A stretch of DNA of 64,000 nt. Origin: Streptomyces sp. H27-C3. GTDB lineage: Bacteria; Actinomycetota; Actinomycetes; Streptomycetales; Streptomycetaceae. Below, piece by piece: positions 50,757-58,327 of this stretch. The notes beneath the pieces are model-generated. The model ran no database searches, was not told the origin of the DNA, and worked only from the letters and a program-made list of their open reading frames with translations. Position 1 is the first letter of the stretch, and each line of letters opens with the position of its first letter. Location: positions 62,001-126,000 of the forward strand of contig NZ_JASITA010000010.1 of assembly GCF_030063415.1 (NCBI RefSeq), written 5' to 3'. Position numbers and translations under genes: made by a program.

Positions 50757-51908
50757 ATGCCGCAGGAACCGTTCGCACCGTTCGGCTGGATCGACGAGCA
50801 GGCGCGGCTGCGCGCGGCGGCCGGACTCGTCAGGACGCTGCGTCCGCGGCCCGCCGAGAGCGCCCTGCTCGACCTCGCGAGCAACGACTACCTCGGGCTC
50901 ACCCACCGCCCGGAGGTCACCTCCGCGGCGGCCGGGGCCGCCCGTCGCTGGGGCGCGGGCGCCACCGGATCACGGCTGGTCACCGGCAGCACCGAGCTGC
51001 ACGCCGAGCTGGAGCGGGAACTCGCCGCGTTCTGCGGCTTCGAGGCGGCCCTCGTCCTGTCCTCCGGCTACGCCGCCAACCTCGCGGCCCTCACCGCGCT
51101 CAGTGGCCACGGCTCGCTGATCGTTTCCGACGCGCTCAACCACGCGTCGATCGTCGACGGCTGCCGCCTCTCGCGCGCCGATACGGCGGTCGTGCCGCAC
51201 GCCGACCCCGACGCCGTGCGCAAGACGCTCGACGCGCACGACGGCCGTGCGCTGGCCGTCACCGACTCGGTGTTCTCGGTGGACGGCGACGCGGCGCCAC
51301 TGGTGGAGCTGGCCGAGGTCTGCCGCGCGTACGGGGCGGCTCTCGTCGTCGACGACGCGCACGGCTTCGGGGTGCTGGGCGACGGTGGCCGGGGCGCCCT
51401 CGACGCGGCCCGGATCGCGGGCGCGGACGGTGTGGTCGCGACCCTCACCCTGTCGAAGTCCCTGGGCAGCCAGGGAGGGGTGGTCCTCGGCCCGGCCAAG
51501 GTCATCGACCACCTGGTCAACACGGCCCGTACGTTCATCTTCGACACGGGGCTCGCCCCGGCCGCCGCCGGTGCGGCCCTCGCGAGTGTGCGGCTGCTGC
51601 GCCGGGAACCGGAACTGGCAGCGCGCGCCCGAGCGGTGGCGGCCGCCCTGCACCGCGGGCTGACCGACGCGGGCCTGACCGCGGTACGCCCCGACGCCGC
51701 CGTGGTGTCGGTCCTGGCGCCCTCGCCGGATGCGGCGGTGCGGTGGGCGGCCGACTGCCGTGCGGCCGGGCTCGTGGTGGGCTGCTTCCGTCCGCCGTCG
51801 GTGCCCGACGGGATCTCCCGCCTCAGGCTCACGGCGCGCGCCGACCTGACCGACCAGCAGATCGAAGAGGCGGTGGGCACGATCAGCAGGACCGCGCCCA
51901 CCGGGTGA
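50757..51908 (+). CDS. bioF: 8-amino-7-oxononanoate synthase
   Basis: A 383-residue alpha-oxoamine synthase that condenses pimeloyl-thioester with alanine, the first committed step of ring assembly. Features: [36 protein letters not shown], the Asp/His of [12 protein letters not shown], and the PLP lysine in [17 protein letters not shown] (residues ~228-244). ATG 50757, immediately after a possible -10 TACAAT at 50740-50745, so the leader is very short. Divergent from bioBAD. Confidence 0.93.
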   Translation: MPQEPFAPFGWIDEQARLRAAAGLVRTLRPRPAESALLDLASNDYLGLTHRPEVTSAAAGAARRWGAGATGSRLVTGSTELHAELERELAAFCGFEAALVLSSGYAANLAALTALSGHGSLIVSDALNHASIVDGCRLSRADTAVVPHADPDAVRKTLDAHDGRALAVTDSVFSVDGDAAPLVELAEVCRAYGAALVVDDAHGFGVLGDGGRGALDAARIAGADGVVATLTLSKSLGSQGGVVLGPAKVIDHLVNTARTFIFDTGLAPAAAGAALASVRLLRREPELAARARAVAAALHRGLTDAGLTAVRPDAAVVSVLAPSPDAAVRWAADCRAAGLVVGCFRPPSVPDGISRLRLTARADLTDQQIEEAVGTISRTAPTG

Positions 51909-52662
51909 CTCTCAACAGCACTGGCCGATGGCCTGTTTTCGTATGGCCGACAGAAAGCTCCAGATCGGCAATGTTCGGAAAGGAGAAGATAGCGAAAGGG
52001 CCGGTGAGATAGATATGCCCGCCGGAAGCGAAAGGCACAACCTGTAAGCGGACATGAGGCAGCTGCGCCAACTCCAGCAACTGCCTCGGCTGGTGTGTCA
52101 TGGTCCCCCGGCCGCCCGCCTGTCGCCGCAGTACCGCCTCGTCCAGGACCGCGCTCAACTGCAGCGGGCCATCGGCCCGCAGTACTTCCTGGCGGGCCAG
52201 GCGCACCTCCACCAGAGAGTCGGCCTCCTCCGCCGACGGATCGTCCCGCGCGGCCCGGGTCACCGCCCGCGCGTGGTCCGGCGTCTGCAACAGCCCCGGA
52301 ACCACGGTGTTCTCCAGCGTGCGCGCCGAACTCGCCTGGAGCTCCAGGCTGATGAAGTCCCGGTACTGCGGCGGCGGCAGCCCCCGATAGGCGTGCACCA
52401 ATGGCTTCCCGAGTCGTTCACGGAGCCGGCCAACGCGTCCGGCAACGCCCGAAGCTGCGGATCGCCCACTTCGTACACATGCAGCAATCGGGCCACGTCG
52501 GTGGCCTTCACGGCACTGCGCCCCGTCTCGATCCTGCTCACCTTCGACTGGTGCCACCCGACCAGACAGGCGGCTTCCGGGCTGGTCAGCCCGGCGCGGT
52601 CAGGGCAGCCCGCGCACTCTTCCCCCCAGCTTGCGTCGCCGCACCGCGGGACCTTTCTGCAT
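51883..52662 (-). pseudogene. Broken DUF5753 helix-turn-helix regulator (WhiJ-like)
   Basis: Three fragments in different frames follow each other: an N-terminal start at 52662 (MQKGPAVRRRKLG), then LTSPEAACLVGWHQSKVSRIETG and a DUF5753 beginning up to about 52410. A third frame then carries KPLVHAYRGLPPPQYRDFISLE and the rest of DUF5753 to FAIFSFPNIADLE. At least two frameshifts are needed, and the last ~40 residues of the domain are replaced by unrelated sequence. Intact proteins of this type are ~280 residues and pair with a DUF397 protein and a HATPase; no DUF397 gene remains. Confidence 0.75.
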
Positions 52663-52890
52663 ATTGACTCCCTCCGCCCCGCGCCGATGCGCCATTCCGG
52701 AACCCAAATACGTTCTCGCGTAGCAGAGTTCACCGCTTCGAGCGACAGATTTATGCATATCTTGGAGGATCGCCACCTATCACGGCACCATCAGTGTCAC
52801 TCTGGCGCAGAGCACAATCCGAGGCCGCCCTCGAAGTTGCATCCGCTACGAGTCGGAGTCCGGCCCCGGTGGGAAAGGGACAGCGTCGCC

Positions 52891-53346
52891 ATGGCAGACC
52901 ATCAGGAATCATCCGTCACTCTGCCGAGCGATCCAGCCTCGGTCTCCGCGGCACGGAGATACGTCGCGGAGACTCTCGGCGGCTGGGGCATGCCGCCGGA
53001 TTCCGATGCCGCCGATATGGTCCGGCTGATCGTCTCGGAGCTTGCCACCAACGCGGTGCAGCACACGCTCGGCCAGTCGCCCACCTTCACCGTGGACGTA
53101 CAGCTGGAACGGGACGAGCGCTTGCGCATCGGCGTAACCGACAGCCACCCTCGGTGGCCGAAGCGGCTTCCCGCCGCGGTCCAGCAGGACAACGGGCGCG
53201 GCATGGTGATCATTCGCTGTCTCACCGCGGAGTTCGGCGGACGGCTGTCCGTGACCCCCACGGCCGAGGGCGGCAAGACGGTCTGGATCGCGCTGCCGTG
53301 GACCGCGCCGGTCCGCGCCCCTGCCCAGACGCCCGTCCAGGCGTAG
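52891..53346 (+). CDS. Anti-sigma-factor-like ATP-binding protein (HATPase_c)
   Basis: A 151-residue GHKL-fold ATPase of the RsbW/SpoIIAB class that Streptomyces uses in regulatory switches. The N-box is SELATNAVQHT (residues ~49-59) and the G1 box DSHPRWPKR; G2 is DNGRGMVIIRCL (~108-119). It is divergent from the broken DUF5753 regulator, the usual pair in whiJ/abaA-like loci. ATG 52891 (MADHQESSVTLPSD). The kinase or binding partner is unknown and its regulator partner is dead, so it may now be unlinked. Confidence 0.8.
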   Translation: MADHQESSVTLPSDPASVSAARRYVAETLGGWGMPPDSDAADMVRLIVSELATNAVQHTLGQSPTFTVDVQLERDERLRIGVTDSHPRWPKRLPAAVQQDNGRGMVIIRCLTAEFGGRLSVTPTAEGGKTVWIALPWTAPVRAPAQTPVQA

Positions 53347-53443
53347 TCCCGACCGGGGGCGTGCCTGAACGGCCTGGTGCTCGGGGCTGCTTGCCCGCTC
53401 GTGCGGCGTGCTCAGCCGGGGCGGTCCCGGTCGTGGACCGTGC

Positions 53444-54013
53444 TCAGCCGGTACCGGCACCGCTTCGGCCGGTACCGGCGGCCCGCCCGAACACGCCGCG
53501 CAGCAGGGCCCGCAGAGTGTCCGCGGCCGGGCTCCGTTCGCCGGTCCTGTGCACGACCGAGATGGTGCGCCGCAGTCCGGCGTCCGCCAGCGTCCGCGAT
53601 CCCACGGGGGTCGTCGCCATCGCGGCGACCATCTCGGGCACTCCGAGCCCCGCGCTGACCAGCGCGCACACCAGCGCGTACCCGGGCGACTCGCACACCA
53701 CCGCCGACGTCGCCCCCGCCGCGGCCAGCGCAGCCTCCACACCCTGGCGGGGATGGTTCGGCGCACTGCTGATCAGTGGCTGGCCGGCCAGGTCCGCCAG
53801 GCGCAGCCGCTCCGAGCCTCCGGCCAGCGGATGGCCGGGCGCCGTCACCAGCACCAGCTCCTCGACCGGCAGCCGCTCCGCCGCCACCCCGGAGGGCAGT
53901 GGCACGGTCGGCGCCGGTTCGTAACTGTGGGTCAGAGCCAGGTAGCCTCGCCGGCCGCCACCGCGGTGACACCCGGGGCGGCCGACCCCCAGCAGTTTCT
54001 TTAGGCAGACCAA
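53444..54013 (-). pseudogene. LysR-family regulator, only the effector domain left
   Basis: From about 53947 down, the translation YLALTHSYEPAPTVPLPSG, VEELVLVTAPGHPLAGGSERL, PLISSAPNHPRQGVEAAL and VSAGLGVPEMVAAMATTP is the second half of a LysR ligand-binding domain. The ~90-residue helix-turn-helix and the first effector subdomain are missing. Nothing resembling a LysR start exists upstream, where repeat copy 2 begins 67 bases later. The C-terminal tail is Arg/Ala-rich. A truncated, inactive gene. Confidence 0.7.
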
Positions 54014-54079
54014 GAGGCGGTGTGACCGCGCCGCCGGGGAATTCGGGCGGGTCCGGCGACGGGCGGGCGGTCATGGCTA

Positions 54080-54191
54080 ACGACCTCGGGGGCAATGGAG
54101 CGTGGATCAGCGAGCGGCGTCGACCGACGACAACGCCGGAGGCGGAGTCGCAGGGCGTCGGGAGCCCGCGCACTATTGCCCCCGAGGTCGT
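54080..54191. mobile_element. MITE-like inverted-repeat element, copy 2 (112 bp)
   Basis: The 17-bp ends ACGACCTCGGGGGCAAT (54080-54096) and complement (54175-54191) are identical to those of copy 1, and TAA again borders both sides. The whole element is the reverse complement of copy 1 with only a few base changes, less the ~50 bp segment near one end. It is non-coding and lies between the LysR stub and the NlpC/P60 gene. Confidence 0.8.
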
Positions 54192-54259
54192 AAGGCGGAC
54201 AGCACCGTCGCCATGACCGCCCAGGCCCGTCACCGGGGTGGGGCCGGGGTCGGGGTCGG

Positions 54260-54736
54260 TCAGCGCACCCTGCCGTACCAGACGCTCTTGGACCAGATCT
54301 TCTCCAGCCGCACCACGGACCCGCGCTTGGGGGAGTGCCAGATCTTGCCACTGCCGGCGTAGATGCCCACGTGGTAGACGTTCCGACCGGAGTGGAAGAA
54401 GACCAGGTCGCCGCGGACCCTGCTGGAGGAGGAGACGCGGCGGGTCTTGTTGTACTGCGACTGTGCGGTGCGCGGCAGGCGCTTGCCCGCCTTCTTGAAC
54501 GAGTAGAGCGTCAGCCCCGAGCAGTCGAACCGGTTGGGACCCGCTGCCCCGTACCCGTACGGGGACCCCTTCTTCGACGCGGCCACTTTCAGTGCCTTCG
54601 TCGAGTGCGCCGGGGCGGCCTGCGCCTCATTGGCGGCTCCTGGCACCAGCATCGAGGCGCCCATTACGGCAATGGTGAGGGCCGAAGCCGCTCCGGTTCT
54701 GGTCATCAGCGACGGAAAATTCATCTGCGCAGTCAT
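54260..54736 (-). CDS. Secreted NlpC/P60 peptidoglycan hydrolase
   Basis: A 158-residue exported cell-wall endopeptidase. Residues 1-39 form a Sec signal with cleavage near ANEAQA-APAH. The NlpC/P60 domain has the nucleophile in RFDCSGLTLYSFKKAG (Cys ~75), and the catalytic His in YHVGIYAGSGKIWHSPK. The Ala/Lys-rich segment before it (KALKVAASKKG) is short, with no SH3 or LysM targeting domain. It is preceded by a ydaO-type riboswitch, as are many cell-wall hydrolase genes of Streptomyces. ATG 54736. Confidence 0.9.
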   Translation of the reverse strand: MTAQMNFPSLMTRTGAASALTIAVMGASMLVPGAANEAQAAPAHSTKALKVAASKKGSPYGYGAAGPNRFDCSGLTLYSFKKAGKRLPRTAQSQYNKTRRVSSSSRVRGDLVFFHSGRNVYHVGIYAGSGKIWHSPKRGSVVRLEKIWSKSVWYGRVR

Positions 54737-54749
54737 GCGCAACCCTTCG

Positions 54750-54945
54750 TCAGCCGCCTGTGAAGGATGACCTGTCGGGTTCGGACAGGCGAAGATGTCC
54801 GGCCGCGTCAAGCGGCTTCACCCCAAGGGACGGCCTGGTGAACAGGCCACCCCGACGCGCTTGGGTCCTCCACTCCTGCCGTTGCACTCTGTCGACCAGG
54901 CATCCGGGAGGCGGCAGGACTCAGCGTCCACCCGGACCGCCCCGC
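54750..54945 (-). ncRNA. ydaO-yuaA (cyclic di-AMP) riboswitch
   Basis: On the minus strand the leader contains the class landmarks in order: GAGTCCTGCCGCC, GGAGTGGAGGACCCA, TTGGGGTGAAGCCGC, then CATCTTCGCCTGTCCGAACC and CCGACAGGTCATCCTTCACA, closing with AGGCGG. These match the conserved core of actinobacterial ydaO elements as remembered from cell-wall hydrolase leaders. It ends ~14 bases before the NlpC start. By family knowledge, c-di-AMP turns the downstream hydrolase off. Confidence 0.8.
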
Positions 54946-55238
54946 CGTGTGGCAGGGGCTTGTCGTCCTAGGGATCTTGACCCAGACCCGTCTGTTTTCC
55001 GAGCTGAAACGACGTTATGTGAGGCTCCTCACCACTGACCCGTTCGGGTGGACAGGGGTGTTCGCGTCCACCGCCGTCGGTGCGTGGCGACGGCGGAACC
55101 AGCGGCGGAGTGATTCATTCCGGTTGGCGCGTAGGTGAGATGTGCAAGTCGAGCGGTACTGCTGTCCCAGCGTTGACTACGCCATTTGAGGGAGCGTGTG
55201 TCGTACGACGACCGGCTCGCGGGCCGAGCCGAGCGCCG
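54946..55238. other. Gap without recognisable genes
   Basis: Between the riboswitch and the gene fragment ending at 55239 no convincing frame was found; small open frames (for example at 54947-55138) have no family resemblance and lack ribosome-binding sites. The riboswitch promoter must lie in the first part, but no certain hexamers were identified. Confidence 0.5.
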
Positions 55239-55567
55239 TCAACTCGATGAAACCGGTGGCGCGGTGACCCGGCCCGAGCGCCGCTCCCCGTCGAGCACGC
55301 GCAGCGCCCGCGCCAGGGTGGCGGCGTGTACCCGGGTTTCGCCCCGCTCGTGCATCAGGGTGAGGGCGTCCCGCAGTGCGGGAGCCCCTTCGAAGCGAGA
55401 GCCCGCGTGGCCCGCAGTGCCCCATAGGCGTCCGTGGCGCGCGCCGGGTTGATCCGTCCCAGCAGATCGACCACTTCGAGAAAGCGGTCGACGAACTCAC
55501 CCTCGGCGCGGGTCAGTGCGGTCAGTGCGGTCAGTGCGGGCAGCGGGGGCAGCTCGGGCAGCGGCAT
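55239..55567 (-). pseudogene. Unrecognised helical protein downstream of the ClpP-like gene, apparently frameshifted
   Basis: An ATG at 55567, 7 bases after the ClpP-like stop, opens MPLPELPPLPALTALTALT and a helical stretch (GEFVDRFLEVVDLLGRINPARATDAYGAL) that is cut by a stop after ~70 codons. The adjacent frame continues smoothly with ALRDALTLMHERGETRVHAATLARALRVLDGER to a stop at 55239, so a single -1/+2 shift near 55390 appears to split one ~110-residue gene. A 9-bp repeat (GTCAGTGCG x3) at about 55513-55539 encodes the ALTALTAL part. No family is recognised. Confidence 0.4.
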
Positions 55568-55573
55568 CGCGGC

Positions 55574-56218
55574 TCACCTCGGCGAGGAGGAGTCGCGGGT
55601 ATCCTTGCGGCTCTGCACGATGTGGTCCACCAGGCCGTACGCCTCGGCGGCGCCGGCGTCGAAGATCTTGTAGCGCTCGATGTCCTCGCCGATGCGCTCA
55701 AGGCTCTGCCCGGTGTGGCGCGCCAGCATCCCGGCGACCATGTCGCGCATGCGCAGCAGTTCCTGCGCCTCGATCTCCAGATCCGACGGCTGGCCGTGCA
55801 GGGGCTGGTCGATGAGGGGCTGGCTGAGGAGCACCCGGGTGCCCGGCAGGGCGAGGCGTTTTCCCGGGGCGCCGGCCGCGAGCAGCACGGCGGCCGAGGA
55901 TGCCGCCTGGCCCAAGCAGATCGTCTCCACGTCGCAGGTGACGAACTGGATCGTGTCGTAGATCGCGGCCATGGCGGTGAACGAGCCGCCGGGGGAGTTG
56001 ATGTAGAGCGAGATGTCCCGGTCGGGGGCGGCGTGTTCGAGGTACATGAACTGCGCCGTCACGTCGTTGGCCGCCGTGTCGTCGACCGCCGTTCCGAGGA
56101 AGACGATCCGCTCCTCCAGCAGCCTGGAGTACGGGTCCGTGGTTCGGGTCTCGGTGCCGGTGCGCTCGGTGAACTCGGGCAGTACGTAGCGCGCGGAGGC
56201 GGCGGAAGTGCGGTGCAT
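55574..56218 (-). CDS. ClpP-like protein with two catalytic residues replaced
   Basis: A 214-residue homologue of the ClpP protease core. The fold is well preserved: [41 protein letters not shown] and the nucleophile Ser in [16 protein letters not shown]. The catalytic His motif (usually xxIHQP) reads [10 protein letters not shown], His to Ser, and the catalytic Asp motif (ERD) reads DIERYKIF, Asp to Tyr. Only Ser of the triad remains, so peptidase activity is improbable; a structural ring partner, like ClpR of plastids and cyanobacteria, is possible. GAGGAG lies upstream of ATG 56218. Divergent from a Phd-type antitoxin. Confidence 0.85.
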   Translation of the reverse strand: MHRTSAASARYVLPEFTERTGTETRTTDPYSRLLEERIVFLGTAVDDTAANDVTAQFMYLEHAAPDRDISLYINSPGGSFTAMAAIYDTIQFVTCDVETICLGQAASSAAVLLAAGAPGKRLALPGTRVLLSQPLIDQPLHGQPSDLEIEAQELLRMRDMVAGMLARHTGQSLERIGEDIERYKIFDAGAAEAYGLVDHIVQSRKDTRDSSSPR

Positions 56219-56264
56219 GGCAGTGGCTCTCCTCATGCTGCTCGGGCTCACTCTCTGTAGAAAA

Positions 56265-56279
56265 TGTACAGGACGTACA
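56265..56279. promoter_or_regulatory. TGTAC-N5-GTACA inverted repeat between ClpP-like and Phd genes
   Basis: TGTAC (56265-56269) and GTACA (56275-56279) flank AGGAC in the 79-bp divergent gap, 19 bases before the Phd-type start. Phd/YefM antitoxins bind short palindromes of this sort (YefM core TGTACA), so this is the likely operator. Confidence 0.6.
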
Positions 56280-56297
56280 AGCCGTAATATGGGGAGC

Positions 56298-56603
56298 ATG
56301 GCCTATGAGATTCCGGTGACGCAAGCCCGAGCAGAGCTCGCCGAGCTGATCAACCGCGTGGTGTACGGCGGGGAGCGGGTGGTCGTGACACGTCACGGGA
56401 AGCCGCTCGTGGCGCTGGTCTCCGCCGCTGACCTGCAGCGACTCGAAAGCGATGCGGCGGTGGTCGAGGAGCAGGTGATCAGCTCCGTCTCCGCCATCGG
56501 CTCGTTCGCGTCCGCTCCGGGCGAACGGCGCCGCTTCGGTATCGCCGCCGAGCACCGCGGTGAGCAGAGTGGCGAGCGCGGCGGCGGCCACCGCGAGGGC
56601 TGA
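56298..56603 (+). CDS. Phd/YefM-type antitoxin without an adjacent toxin
   Basis: A 101-residue protein whose first ~55 residues form the Phd/YefM DNA-binding fold ([38 protein letters not shown], residues ~4-41). The C-terminal tail is Gly/Glu/Arg-rich ([20 protein letters not shown]) and unlike the helical toxin-binding arm of YefM, so that part may be corrupted. The ATG at 56298 is preferred because GGGGAGC precedes it. No RelE/Doc toxin follows; it is an orphan or serves as a regulator of the ClpP-like gene. Confidence 0.75.
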   Translation: MAYEIPVTQARAELAELINRVVYGGERVVVTRHGKPLVALVSAADLQRLESDAAVVEEQVISSVSAIGSFASAPGERRRFGIAAEHRGEQSGERGGGHREG

Positions 56604-56615
56604 GCGCACACAAAA

Positions 56616-56655
56616 GGCCGTGCGCCCCCGTCCATTGCGCCGGGGACACACGGCC
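56616..56655 (+). terminator. Hairpin terminator after the Phd-type gene
   Basis: GGCCGTGCGCCCCCG (56616-56630) pairs with CGGGGACACACGGCC (56641-56655) with internal mismatches and a 10-nt loop. It follows the stop by 12 bases and could also end the membrane-protein remnant reading from the other side. Confidence 0.7.
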
Positions 56656-56695
56656 GGCCCTGCGTGGGCGGCGTACGGGTAGGACGTCGTGCGTG

Positions 56696-57085
56696 TCAGC
56701 CCACCGGGACCGCCTGCGGCGCGGCTGCGCCGACGCCTGCCGGAGTCTCCGCCGCCCTGCGCCGCCCGCCCACCAGTACGGCGGTCAGGCCGAGTGCGGC
56801 CCACAGGCCGAGCACGAGAAGCGGCGTCGCTGCGGCGCTTCCGTCGAAGAAGGCGACCGACCGCAGCAGTGATCCGCCCGCGCCGGGTGGCAGCCACCGG
56901 CCGATGGCCCCGGCCGGCTCCGGCAGCAGCTGCGGCGCGCTCGTGACGCCCGAGAACGGGTTCCCGATCAGCACCATAAGCAGCGATCCGAGCCCGATCC
57001 CCGCACGCCCGACGAGCGCCGCGCACCCCGCCACGGCCGCGCCGATGGCCAGTACGGTCAGCCCCACCACCCCCGCCTCGCGGTC
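56696..57085 (-). pseudogene. 5'-truncated YhgE/Pip-like membrane protein
   Basis: The last ~125 residues of a large membrane protein: GLTVLAIGAAVAGCAALVGRAG, IGLGSLLMVLIGNPFSGVTSAP, EPAGAIGRWLPPGAGGSLLRSVAFFDG and LVLGLWAALGLTAVLVGGRRR, three spans typical of the C-terminal permease part of YhgE-like proteins. The frame upstream of ~57085 on this strand is antisense to the TetR fragment and has no membrane character. The gene has lost at least two thirds of its length. Confidence 0.65.
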
Positions 57086-57562
57086 TACAACTATTTCCCC
57101 AGCAAGGAGGAGCTGATCGCGGCCATCGCCGACGAGGCGTTCGCCGAGATCCGCGGGGCCTTCGAGGCCGCGGCGGGGAGTGTCCCGCCGCCCACCCCCG
57201 ACGTGCTGCTCGGCCGTGTGCTGCGCCGCATGCTGGAGGAGCGGGTACTGGGCGCTGACCGGGGATCGTTCGCCAGGCTGATCGTCCAGGTGTGGACCGA
57301 GACCCTGCGCAACGAGCAGCTCGCCGCCGTGCTGGACGAGGGGTACAGCGGACTGCGCGTCTCCTGGGCCAAGCTGGTGGACGCCTACCGCGACAGCGGA
57401 CTGATGGCAGCGGACGTCCCCGCCGACCATGTGGCCCGCACTCTCATCGCCACGGCCCAGGGCTTCATCGTCCAGCAGGCGCTCTTCGGCGACGTGGAGG
57501 TCGGCGTGCTGGAGGACGGGCTGCGGGGGCTGATGTCCAAGCAACAACCCAAGATCAGTTAA
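57083..57562 (+). pseudogene. 5'-truncated TetR-family regulator
   Basis: The sequence enters the TetR fold within helix 3-4 (VYNYFPSKEELIAAIADEAFAEI) and then has a complete C-terminal ligand domain (MLEERVLGADRGSFARLIVQVW, ARTLIATAQGFIVQQALFGD). The first ~45 residues, with most of the helix-turn-helix, are missing. It meets the truncated membrane gene back to back at about 57075-57085, so one deletion seems to have removed both 5' ends and the shared promoter of a divergent pair. No alternative start restores the HTH. Confidence 0.75.
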
Positions 57563-57622
57563 CGCGCCGGAAAAACTTCACCCCTAACGTTCAATCCCAG
57601 GCCGCGAAGTGCTCAAGCGCAG

Positions 57623-57639
57623 GTCAACAGAGTGTTGAC
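57623..57639 (+). promoter_or_regulatory. GTCAAC-N5-GTTGAC inverted repeat upstream of ureA
   Basis: GTCAAC (57623-57628) and GTTGAC (57634-57639) are 6-bp perfect arms 60 bases before ureA, in the only gap ahead of the urease operon. The second arm holds TTGAC, a possible -35. A weak GlnR-box-like pattern GTTAA-N6-GGAAA lies at 57558-57573. Neither is proven. Confidence 0.4.
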
Positions 57640-57699
57640 GTGGGCTAGGGTCCCGCTGCGCCCATCCTGTTCCGGGCGGGACAACTGTGAGGTGGACAC

Positions 57700-58002
57700 G
57701 TGCAACTGACTCCGCACGAGCAGGAACGACTGCTCATCCATGTGGCCGCCGATGTGGCGGAGAAGCGCAGGGCGCGCGGGGTGAAGCTCAATCACCCCGA
57801 GGCGGTCGCGCTCATCACCGCGCACATCCTCGAAGGGGCCAGGGACGGTCGCACTGTCGCCGAACTCATGGCGTCCGGCCGTAGGGTGCTCGGCCGCGAC
57901 GACGTCATGGGCGGCATCCCCGAGATGATCCACGACGTGCAGGTGGAGGCGACCTTCCCGGACGGGACCAAGCTCGTCACCGTCCATGAACCGATCGTCT
58001 GA
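57700..58002 (+). CDS. ureA: Urease gamma subunit
   Basis: The 100-residue gamma subunit of nickel urease, which hydrolyses urea to ammonia and CO2. The sequence is almost the family consensus: [47 protein letters not shown], and [24 protein letters not shown] at the end. GTG 57700 with GAGGTGG upstream. First gene of ureABCFGD; 13 bases to ureB. Confidence 0.96.
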   Translation: MQLTPHEQERLLIHVAADVAEKRRARGVKLNHPEAVALITAHILEGARDGRTVAELMASGRRVLGRDDVMGGIPEMIHDVQVEATFPDGTKLVTVHEPIV

Positions 58003-58015
58003 CGGGGCAACGGCG

Positions 58016-58327
58016 ATGATCCCCGGAGAGGTCCTGTACGCCGACGGGCCGGTGCGCGTCAACGAGGGCCGCGCCGTCACCCGCCTCACCGTCCTCAACG
58101 CCGCCGACCGGCCCGTCCAGGTCGGCTCCCACTACCACTTCGCCGAGGCCAACCCCGGCCTCGACTTCGACCGCACCGTCGCCCATGGGCTGCGGCTCAA
58201 CATCGCCGCGGGCACCGCCGTGCGCTTCGAGCCCGGCATCCCCGTCGACGTCGAACTCGTCCCCATCGGCGGCCTGCGCATCGTCGCGGGCCTGCGCGGG
58301 GAGACCGGAGGGTCCCTCGATGCCTGA
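58016..58327 (+). CDS. ureB: Urease beta subunit
   Basis: The 103-residue beta subunit. It begins at the canonical [13 protein letters not shown], with [20 protein letters not shown] motif as [16 protein letters not shown] and [13 protein letters not shown]. An in-frame ATG at 57986 would add 10 residues overlapping ureA but is not conserved. Its stop overlaps the ureC start by 8 bases, which couples translation. Confidence 0.95.
   Translation: MIPGEVLYADGPVRVNEGRAVTRLTVLNAADRPVQVGSHYHFAEANPGLDFDRTVAHGLRLNIAAGTAVRFEPGIPVDVELVPIGGLRIVAGLRGETGGSLDA

Noticed and set aside
54102..54362. Small plus-strand frame overlapping repeat copy 2 as a gene
   Set aside because: Its sequence is just the translated repeat; the same peptide appears from copy 1, which shows it is not a conserved protein gene.
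54947..55138. 63-codon frame upstream of the riboswitch
   Set aside because: No Shine-Dalgarno, no known family, and it lies in the expected promoter zone of the NlpC gene.
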